From an uncultured Sphingobacteriales bacterium (GTDB taxonomy: Bacteria > Bacteroidota > Bacteroidia > Chitinophagales > Chitinophagaceae), in contig CALKHN010000009.1 of NCBI GenBank assembly GCA_937991535.1, positions 1 to 7,173 on the forward strand: DNA of 7,173 nt. The letters run 5' to 3'. Positions within the stretch are counted from its first letter, which is position 1. Each line of letters begins with the position of its first letter. Made by a program: the position numbers and the translations under genes. Below the pieces are notes generated by a model. The model worked only from the letters and a program-made list of their open reading frames with translations, had not been told where the DNA came from and made no database searches. This document shows, in pieces, positions 1 through 6,240 of this stretch.

Positions 1-2
1 TC

Positions 3-2249
3 CCCAAAGTAAAAGTAAAAATTGCTATTCGTTTCCGGGTTTGCGAAATTTGGGCTAATACCGATTGGTTGGGCTTGGTAACTAGAAATACATATTCAAA
101 TAATGCTGACCTTTCCGTTCAGGGAGGAGGTTCTTCTTCCAGATATTACACTTCCATATCCTATAATAGTACCCCTGGTGTAGTTAAGGGAACAGACTAT
201 CAAAGAGTTTCAGGAAAACTAAATATTGAGAATGAAATTGGAAGTCATTTCAAGTTTATTACAAATATCAATTTAGGTTATGTTAATCAGAATATTACAA
301 ATGGAGCCTATGGTCAGGCACTAAGAGCAAGACCCGATTATGCCCCTTATGATTCTACAGGCAATTTTACCAGCTTTGCAAAGGTAGGAGCCAGTTATCT
401 GGGTTTCCAAAACCCATTAGCGCAGATTACTGCGATCAACAATTCCAAGACACTTTCTTTATTGGGATCTATCTCAGGGTTATATGATTTCAATTCCAAC
501 CTTCAATTCAAAAGTTCGGTTTCACTGAATATGCAAAACTACAGGCAGCGAAATTATACGCCTAGCTACTTAAGCATTGGCAGCTTTTATGGGAATGTGA
601 ATAACAATGGCGGAATAGGTGGAAACTCAAACAGTGAACTTAATAATTGGTTTTTTGAAAATACATTGACTTATAATAATGTATTTAAACAAAAACATGC
701 ACTGAATGTGTTGTTTGGTACTTCCTATGAAACCCGAAAAAGCAGTTTTTTTAGTGCAACAGCTACGGGTTATCCAAATGATAATGTACTTAACAATCTT
801 TCTTCGGCTACAACCCCTTTGTTATCAAAGGGGGATAATCCTGCTAAACCACAGAGTTATTTACTATCATTTTATGCCAGGGCCAATTATACTTATTTGG
901 ATAAATACCTTTTCACTTTTACTGGGAGAGCAGATGGGTCTTCTAAATTTGGGCCTAATAATAAATTCGGATACTTCCCTTCCGGCGCAATCGCCTGGAG
1001 AATCTCAAAAGAGAATTTTCTGAAAAATTCACCGTGGATTGATGATATAAAAATAAGAGGTAGTTATGGCTTAACGGGAACACAAAATATTGGTGATCAA
1101 ATGCACAGAACCTTATATAGTCCATACTCCTATGCTGGCACCAGCGCTTTAATCCCAACACAATTGGGTAATCCCGGAATTAAATGGGAGACTACCAAAG
1201 AAACAGATGCGGGATTAGATTTTTCCTTTTTCGGAAATAGGTTGCAGGGAACTATGGATTATTACCATAAAAAAACCAATGGTGTTCTCCTTTCTCTTCC
1301 TGTAGCTCCCAGCAGTTCTTATAGTTCTCTATTAAACAATATCGCAGACATTAAAAATACTGGCTATGAACTTTCTGTACAGGGAGATATTATAAGAAGC
1401 AAGAATTTTCGTTGGAAGGCTTCTGTGAATGTAACCTGGCCAAAATCTCTGGTTACTAAATTAAGCGCCAACGCTGATCTGGGCCAGATCGGTGACCTAA
1501 CCGGTTTGGAAGATGGCAATACCTCGCTGATTGAGGGTAAGCCACTCGGTTTGATAAACGGATTAAAAATTACTGGTATCATTAGGAACCAAAAAGAATT
1601 GGATGATTACAAAGCTCAGTTGGGTGGGTGGGCCAATATTATTTTTGGTGCTCTATCAATCGGTGATCCTATGTTTTTACTGGATACTGCAGTAAGAGCT
1701 GGTTTAGGACATTATCCATTATTTAACCAGATTATTGGTCACGGAGCGCCTAAATATTATGGTGGTTTCACCCAGGAATTCACTTATAAAAACTTTGGGC
1801 TTGCATTTTACTTTACCTTTTCTCATGGTGGCCAGTTGATGTGGGGTGATAATGTGTCAAGCCTGACCTTCGTTGGTACTTCCAATGCGAATGCAGTTAT
1901 GCTTAACAGGTGGACACCTGAAAACCCTAACAGCAATCAGCCTAGGTTAGTCTGGAAAGACCAGGCATTGATGTACAATACAAGTCTGAGCATTTTTAAT
2001 TCATCGTATTTAAAATTAAGAACTCTTACACTGAATTATCGTTTTAATAAATCTGGTTGGATGAAAAGAGCAGGAATTATAAATATCTCAATATTTGGAT
2101 CGGCCACAAATGTTTTTACAATTACCAAATATCCGGGCAATGACCCTGAAACATCCGATGATCCATACAGTGTTGGAGGTGGATATTTTGACGTAAGCAA
2201 TTTCCCGCCAGTGAGAAGTTTTTCTCTTGGACTAAAAGTGGGCTTCTAA
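3..2249 (+). CDS. SusC/RagA-type TonB-linked outer-membrane transporter, C-terminal part (5' end outside window)
   Basis: This is the beta-barrel portion of a SusC/RagA-family TonB-dependent transporter, which imports a ligand captured with its SusD partner across the outer membrane. The frame is open from the left edge and gives about 748 residues. Family members are usually near 1000, so the signal peptide, carboxypeptidase-regulatory-like domain and most of the plug are missing. Family hallmarks read in order are NTDW (about 57-68), LSVQGGG (about 111-131), TFTGRADGSSKFG (about 915-953), FPSGAIAWRISKENFL (about 975-1022), YGLTGTQNIGD (about 1065-1097), IKWETTKETDAGLDF (about 1179-1223), APKYYGGFTQEFTYKNFGL (about 1746-1802) and a C-terminal barrel strand ending in Phe. 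A TTG at 69 could be miscalled as the start, but homology-like sequence precedes it, so the gene really begins upstream. The first ~54 nt read poorly in this frame and may contain indels. The SusD-like gene follows after 25 nt. The substrate is unknown. Confidence 0.93.
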   Translation, partial: PKVKVKIAIRFRVCEIWANTDWLGLVTRNTYSNNADLSVQGGGSSSRYYTSISYNSTPGVVKGTDYQRVSGKLNIENEIGSHFKFITNINLGYVNQNITNGAYGQALRARPDYAPYDSTGNFTSFAKVGASYLGFQNPLAQITAINNSKTLSLLGSISGLYDFNSNLQFKSSVSLNMQNYRQRNYTPSYLSIGSFYGNVNNNGGIGGNSNSELNNWFFENTLTYNNVFKQKHALNVLFGTSYETRKSSFFSATATGYPNDNVLNNLSSATTPLLSKGDNPAKPQSYLLSFYARANYTYLDKYLFTFTGRADGSSKFGPNNKFGYFPSGAIAWRISKENFLKNSPWIDDIKIRGSYGLTGTQNIGDQMHRTLYSPYSYAGTSALIPTQLGNPGIKWETTKETDAGLDFSFFGNRLQGTMDYYHKKTNGVLLSLPVAPSSSYSSLLNNIADIKNTGYELSVQGDIIRSKNFRWKASVNVTWPKSLVTKLSANADLGQIGDLTGLEDGNTSLIEGKPLGLINGLKITGIIRNQKELDDYKAQLGGWANIIFGALSIGDPMFLLDTAVRAGLGHYPLFNQIIGHGAPKYYGGFTQEFTYKNFGLAFYFTFSHGGQLMWGDNVSSLTFVGTSNANAVMLNRWTPENPNSNQPRLVWKDQALMYNTSLSIFNSSYLKLRTLTLNYRFNKSGWMKRAGIINISIFGSATNVFTITKYPGNDPETSDDPYSVGGGYFDVSNFPPVRSFSLGLKVGF

Positions 2250-2274
2250 TTTTTGATTTCTAAAATTTATTCAA

Positions 2275-3708
2275 ATGAAACTCTATAATAGCAGAATATT
2301 TCTTTTAGCATTTACTTCTTGTGTTTTTTTTGCTGCATGCAAGAAACAGCTAAATGTATTACCGACTTCATCTGAGGTAGATGGGAATATTATTACAGAT
2401 ATCCAAAGTGCAAAGACAGCTTTGAATGGTGTTTACTATCGTTTTGCAAATGCCGGAGTAGATTACAACAGTATTCCAATTACAGAATGGTATAGTGTAA
2501 ATGAAGGATTCCCATCCCAGTTAGCCGGGCTGGCTACATATCCTTTTGGAGGAAGTGCAATAACCGATCACAGTTTTACTGCTGCCCATTATGGCATAGG
2601 TATGATCTGGAATTATGGATATAATCTTGTGAATGCAGCTAATAGTTTTATGAAGAATTTAGAGTCTGCAAGCAATATCCCTTCTGAACAAAAAAAGGAA
2701 ATGATGGGAGAAGCTAAATTTCTCAGGGCATTTGCCAATGCAACTTTATTACTCTATTATGGCCAGTATTCTGATGTTTCAAGTCAGTATGGCATTATTT
2801 TGAGGAATGATTTTGTTACAGCCGGTGAGATAAATCTACCCAGAAGTAGTGTAGCAGAAACTTACACCTCTATTTTGTCCGATCTTGATGATGCTATTGC
2901 GTCCTTGCCGGATCAAAATTCTCAAATTTACTATGCTAACGTATGGGCTGCAAAATTATTGAAAGCACGTGTTTTGATCAACCGGGGCGGAATGGATGAT
3001 TATTCATCAGTTATTACCTTGACGAAGGATATTATTACGAATAGTCCATTTTCATTAGAAGCTAATACCAAGGATATTTTTCGAAGTAAAGCTCTTAAAA
3101 GTAAAGAAGTAATGCTGGGAATTCAACCTTACAATAAAGGGGGAAATGGAAAGTATGCCGAGTACCTGTATTACACGGATTATGTATGCTCAGATGAATT
3201 AAAGACACTTCTTGAAAATGATCCACGTAGTGAATGGTATTACTATCCTATTTCTAAATATGGATATGATGTAAATTTAATTACAAAATACTATCCCGGT
3301 TCAGTGGATGCTCTGGCCCCCAATCCAATTGCGAACTATAGTTATGCCTTTCGTCTAACAGAAGCCTATTTACTTGAAGCGGAAGCATTGACTGCGTCCA
3401 GTGGGAGTTTGGATGATGCCAAAGAATTACTTAAAACAATAATGGGGCATGCAGGCATTACCGATTTTTCAGAAGTAGATGCAGAATCTACCAGGCCGGG
3501 ATTACAATTGATGATTATTAAAGAGGAAATGAAAAGCTTTTTTGCTGAGGGTGGCCAGGATTGGTTGGCTGTTCGCAGGCTTCCTTTTACAACACTCCAG
3601 ACCCTGGTGCCCGCTATAAAGACTAAAGATCAATTATTATTGCCTATTCCTCAAACTGAAATAACAAGTAATGGAAAAATAGCCGGGCAGCAAAATCCGG
3701 GGTATTAA
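2275..3708 (+). CDS. SusD/RagB-family outer-membrane lipoprotein (nutrient-binding partner of SusC)
   Basis: This 477-residue protein is a complete SusD/RagB-type lipoprotein, expected to sit on the cell surface as the substrate-binding lid of the adjacent SusC-like channel. A type II signal peptide has the lipobox FAAC, with lipidated Cys22 followed by Lys-Lys. Family motifs are TDIQSAKTALNGVYYRF (41-57, N-terminal helix), EAKFLRAFANATLLLYYG (146-163, TPR-like core), DLDDAIASLP (203-212), RLTEAYLLEAEAL (360-372), EEMKSFFAEGGQDWLAVRR (417-435), LLLPIPQTEITSN (454-466) and the terminal QNPGY. Length is slightly short of many family members but nothing appears missing. The ATG at 2275 is chosen because it directly precedes the signal peptide, in the A-rich context typical of Bacteroidota. 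The 25-nt gap to the upstream gene indicates co-transcription. Neither gene shows a signature that fixes the ligand; SusD-like proteins bind glycans, and RagB-like ones bind peptides. Confidence 0.96.
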   Translation: MKLYNSRIFLLAFTSCVFFAACKKQLNVLPTSSEVDGNIITDIQSAKTALNGVYYRFANAGVDYNSIPITEWYSVNEGFPSQLAGLATYPFGGSAITDHSFTAAHYGIGMIWNYGYNLVNAANSFMKNLESASNIPSEQKKEMMGEAKFLRAFANATLLLYYGQYSDVSSQYGIILRNDFVTAGEINLPRSSVAETYTSILSDLDDAIASLPDQNSQIYYANVWAAKLLKARVLINRGGMDDYSSVITLTKDIITNSPFSLEANTKDIFRSKALKSKEVMLGIQPYNKGGNGKYAEYLYYTDYVCSDELKTLLENDPRSEWYYYPISKYGYDVNLITKYYPGSVDALAPNPIANYSYAFRLTEAYLLEAEALTASSGSLDDAKELLKTIMGHAGITDFSEVDAESTRPGLQLMIIKEEMKSFFAEGGQDWLAVRRLPFTTLQTLVPAIKTKDQLLLPIPQTEITSNGKIAGQQNPGY

Positions 3709-3711
3709 GAA

Positions 3712-3734
3712 TAATTTATTTAATAGATAAATTA
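3712..3734 (+). repeat. AT-only inverted repeat after the SusD-like gene
   Basis: TAATTTAT (3712-3719) and ATAAATTA (3727-3734) are perfect 8-nt reverse complements around a 7-nt loop, starting 3 nt after the SusD-like stop codon. The stem has no G-C pair and no T-tract follows, so it is not a standard intrinsic terminator. It could act as a weak 3'-end or RNA-stabilising hairpin that sets transporter expression above that of the downstream genes, or be chance in AT-rich sequence. Confidence 0.25.
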
Positions 3735-3743
3735 AGAAAAGTA

Positions 3744-3820
3744 ATGCTCATAAGAGTAAAAAATTAATTCTATCAATGTCCTTTTTAATTGCAAATGTTT
3801 ATGGTCAATGGACTGATTAA
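3744..3820 (+). pseudogene. Putative remnant of a secreted-protein gene (signal peptide only)
   Basis: From about 3758 to 3817 one frame reads KKLILSMSFLIANVYGQ, then Trp-Thr-Asp and TAA at 3818-3820. That is the shape of a Bacteroidota type I signal peptide: two lysines, a hydrophobic core, a small residue and Gln at the cleavage site. It stops three residues later with no mature domain. This frame has no ATG at its head. An ATG at 3744 lies one frame away and would give MLIRV-KKLILS if the A6 run at 3758-3763 had one more A. I infer a degraded gene start, perhaps a lost fourth thioredoxin-like paralogue, since two of the intact ones begin with similar signal peptides. Alternatives are a short leader peptide or chance hydrophobic coding in AT-rich DNA. 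Confidence 0.4.
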
Positions 3821-3832
3821 ATTAAATAACAA

Positions 3833-5026
3833 ATGAAAAAGATTCTTTCAACTTTAACCGGATTCATATTCTTATTATCGGCATGTAATAGTTCTGGAAC
3901 AAAAAATCAGGATGCGGGATATATTCTTAAGGGTAGTATAAAAGGAATAGATTCTGGGACGGTAAAATTAGTATCCCATAATGAAGATGACCGGACTTCA
4001 AAAACGATTGATAGCGCTTCTGTTAGGAACGGAACTTTTGAATTAAAGGGACAAGCACCGGCGCAGTTGGTAACACTTATGGTTGAACCCGGCAACTGGT
4101 CAACACAGATTTTTATCGAAGACACCGTAATAAAAGTTACCGTTGATACTACCGGAGCACAACATTATGATTACACGATGTATGGGGGTGACCAAGGTGC
4201 TCAGTTGAAAAATGTAACCGAGATCGGCTCTAAAAATTATGATGCGTGGATGGTTTATCAAAACGTTCAGGAATTTAAAAAATATGATCCGTTTTTTAAT
4301 TCATTGAGTGAGAAGGTTCGAGTAACCAAAGATATTGACCAGCAATATAAATTCAGAGACCAGATTGATTCCTTAAGTAAGATAGTTAACAGTATGAAGG
4401 AAGATTATATAAAAAATTATATCAGTAAAAATCCAACTTCAGTTGCTGGCGCATATATGTTGCGCGATTTATATAATTGGTACTCGGACCTGCCTTTTGA
4501 TGATATGCGAAATATGGTAGCGAGTTTTACCGGAGAGGCAAAAGATTCAAAATACTATAAAAGTCTGAAAGATATTCTTGCAAAAAGAAAAGCGGTAATG
4601 CCTGGGAGTGTAGCGCCTGATTTTACTTTAATGAAAAGAGATAGTTCAAAGTTTACGCTGTCTTCTTCAAGAGGGAAATATGTGATGATAGATTTTTGGG
4701 CAAGCTGGTGCCATCCATGCCGCAAAGCTATTCCGCATTGGAAAGAAGTATATAATAAATATCACAATAAAGGGTTTGATATTGTAAGTGTTTCTGATGA
4801 TAGCAGATGGAAAGATTGGTTCAAAGCCATGGACCAGGAAAAAATGCCGTGGACACAGGTTTGCGATGAGTTTCCCGTAAAAAATATGCCTGCCAGAGTC
4901 GGCTCACTGTATATGACCACTTACATTCCATTTTATGTATTGATGGACGAAGATGGAAAGATATTGGTGTATTCGGGTGATGAACATAAAATCGATGATA
5001 AATTAAAAGAGATTTTCGGTAGCTAA
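3833..5026 (+). CDS. DUF4369-TlpA-type thioredoxin-fold lipoprotein, active site CHPC
   Basis: This is a predicted membrane-anchored thiol-disulfide oxidoreductase of 397 residues. It starts with a type II signal peptide whose lipobox is LSAC (Cys18). No acidic surface-export signal follows (Asn-Ser-Ser-Gly), so a periplasm-facing anchor is likely. Residues about 29-126 form a DUF4369 beta-domain (ILKGSIKGIDSGTVKL, then IDSASVRNGTFELKG). A mostly helical linker (about 130-250) contains the NPTSVAGAYML motif shared in form with the next two genes. Residues about 258-397 are an AhpC-TSA/Redoxin-like thioredoxin domain with APDFTL, then FWASWCHPCRKAIP (Cys293, Cys296) and the cis-proline loop YIPFYVL (Pro366). 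An extra cysteine, Cys344, lies just before the cis-Pro region. The segment between MPW and the cis-Pro is unlike the usual DLKGWKN pattern in the next gene, so this is the most divergent copy. ATG 3833 is the only sensible start. Redox direction and partner cannot be read from sequence. Confidence 0.9.
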   Translation: MKKILSTLTGFIFLLSACNSSGTKNQDAGYILKGSIKGIDSGTVKLVSHNEDDRTSKTIDSASVRNGTFELKGQAPAQLVTLMVEPGNWSTQIFIEDTVIKVTVDTTGAQHYDYTMYGGDQGAQLKNVTEIGSKNYDAWMVYQNVQEFKKYDPFFNSLSEKVRVTKDIDQQYKFRDQIDSLSKIVNSMKEDYIKNYISKNPTSVAGAYMLRDLYNWYSDLPFDDMRNMVASFTGEAKDSKYYKSLKDILAKRKAVMPGSVAPDFTLMKRDSSKFTLSSSRGKYVMIDFWASWCHPCRKAIPHWKEVYNKYHNKGFDIVSVSDDSRWKDWFKAMDQEKMPWTQVCDEFPVKNMPARVGSLYMTTYIPFYVLMDEDGKILVYSGDEHKIDDKLKEIFGS

Positions 5027-5122
5027 ATAGTTCTTAAAATAAGCTCATCGGATCTAATAAAACTGCAGGAGTTGTAATCATTAATCTGTTAATTAAAACA
5101 GTTGGACTTTACAAAATGCTCA

Positions 5123-6214
5123 ATGAAAAACAAGAAGATTATGTTTAAAAAAGCAAAGTATATTATCATTGGCCTGATATTATCGGCTATTGTCCCGTTT
5201 GCTCAAACAGTAAAAGTTTTTGGCAACATCTCAGGACTGACCGAAAGGCAATTGTTAATCTTCCATTATGTAGGAGATAGCACGAAAACTGATACCGTAA
5301 AAGTAAAAGACGGAAAATTTACATGGGTAGCAAAAATGTCGCAACCTCAGAAAGTTATGGTCATGTTCCCAAGCAGGTATGTGGAATTCTTTGCAGAAAG
5401 CGGCAACATCAAAATAACAGGAACCGCAGATTCATTAGATAAATTAATGATTATCGGTTCTAAATCCCAAGATGAATTGGATGATTATAATAATTCCTTA
5501 CAGGATATTTCAGATCAGGAACCGCCTCTTTATGAAAAGTGGGGAAAAGGGAGTAAAGAAGAACAGGCCGCATTGGAAGCGAAATTAGATGATTTGAGAA
5601 TGCAAAGAAGAGCAAGGGCAAATCAATATATTGCGGTGCATCCTAACAGCCCCGTGAGCCTGAGTCTTGTTTCTGACAGAGCAATGATAGGAGATTATAG
5701 CGACGTAAAACCACTTTTTGAAAAGTTGGGTAAAGGATTGCAACAATCACCGGAAGGCAAGCGAATTTCTGAAAGATTGGTTTTGCTAAAACGAAGCGAT
5801 TTAGGGCAGCCAATGTTGGATTTTACACAAAACAATATGGAAGGACATCCTGTTAAATTTTCAGATTTTATAGGCAAGTATGTATTGGTAGATTTTTGGG
5901 CAAGTTGGTGTGGCCCGTGCCGGGCAGAAAACCCAAACGTTTTGAAGGCTTATAATCAGTACAAGGATAAAAACTTCACAGTCATAGGCATATCGCTTGA
6001 TGATAATGGCGACAAGTGGAAAAAGGCGGTTAAGGATGATCATATGCCGTGGACCGAATTGTCTGATTTAAAGGGGTGGAAAAATGAAATTGCTGCGTAT
6101 TACGGTATTCAGGCAATTCCCTGTACTTATTTGATAAATCCTGAAGGTAAAATTATTGCCACCTATCTACGAGGTGAGGCGCTGCATCAAAAACTTGCGG
6201 AATTATTAAATTAA
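5123..6214 (+). CDS. DUF4369-TlpA-type periplasmic thioredoxin-fold protein, active site CGPC
   Basis: Predicted secreted thiol-disulfide oxidoreductase, 363 residues from ATG 5123. A type I signal peptide (YIIIGLILSAIVPFAQ, cleavage probably Ala27/Gln28) lacks a lipobox cysteine, so the mature protein should be soluble in the periplasm, unlike its upstream paralogue. Residues about 30-115 are a DUF4369 domain (VKVFGNISG, TDTVKVKDGKFTW). A charged helical linker (about 115-215) holds HPNSPVSLSLV (173-183). Residues about 227-363 are the thioredoxin domain: QPMLDFT, FSDFIGKYVLVDFWASWC, active site Cys263-Gly-Pro-Cys266, DLKGWKNEIAAYYG and cis-Pro333 in AIPCTYLI. A cysteine (Cys334) directly follows the cis-proline where Thr is usual. 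The frame extends to a TTG at 5102, but the extra residues do not resemble a signal peptide. ATG 5141 is an alternative that keeps the hydrophobic core. The gap to the preceding gene is 96 nt, containing only a weak 5-bp inverted repeat (5086-5101). Confidence 0.9.
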   Translation: MKNKKIMFKKAKYIIIGLILSAIVPFAQTVKVFGNISGLTERQLLIFHYVGDSTKTDTVKVKDGKFTWVAKMSQPQKVMVMFPSRYVEFFAESGNIKITGTADSLDKLMIIGSKSQDELDDYNNSLQDISDQEPPLYEKWGKGSKEEQAALEAKLDDLRMQRRARANQYIAVHPNSPVSLSLVSDRAMIGDYSDVKPLFEKLGKGLQQSPEGKRISERLVLLKRSDLGQPMLDFTQNNMEGHPVKFSDFIGKYVLVDFWASWCGPCRAENPNVLKAYNQYKDKNFTVIGISLDDNGDKWKKAVKDDHMPWTELSDLKGWKNEIAAYYGIQAIPCTYLINPEGKIIATYLRGEALHQKLAELLN

Positions 6215-6240
6215 GCCCTATCAAACCAAAAATCATTACA

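Noticed and set aside
69..71. TTG at 69 as the true start of the SusC-like gene.
   Set aside because: The frame is open upstream and already contains ANTDW, a family motif. A start here would also remove the signal peptide and plug that a TonB-dependent transporter needs.
706..1161. Open frames inside the SusC-like gene at 706-1023 (+) and 955-1161 (-).
   Set aside because: The SusC frame carries clear family motifs across this whole stretch. The alternative products show no domain or sensible composition.
3709..3832. Search for a Bacteroidota promoter (TTG near -33, TAnnTTTG near -7) in the intergenic gaps, including 5027-5122.
   Set aside because: No TAnnTTTG match was found by eye on the + strand in either gap, so no promoter is annotated. 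The genes are treated as continuing from an upstream promoter.
5086..5101. Inverted repeat CTGTT-AATTAA-AACAG upstream of the CGPC protein.
   Set aside because: A 5-bp stem in AT-rich sequence is expected by chance, and no T-tract or operator-like duplication accompanies it.
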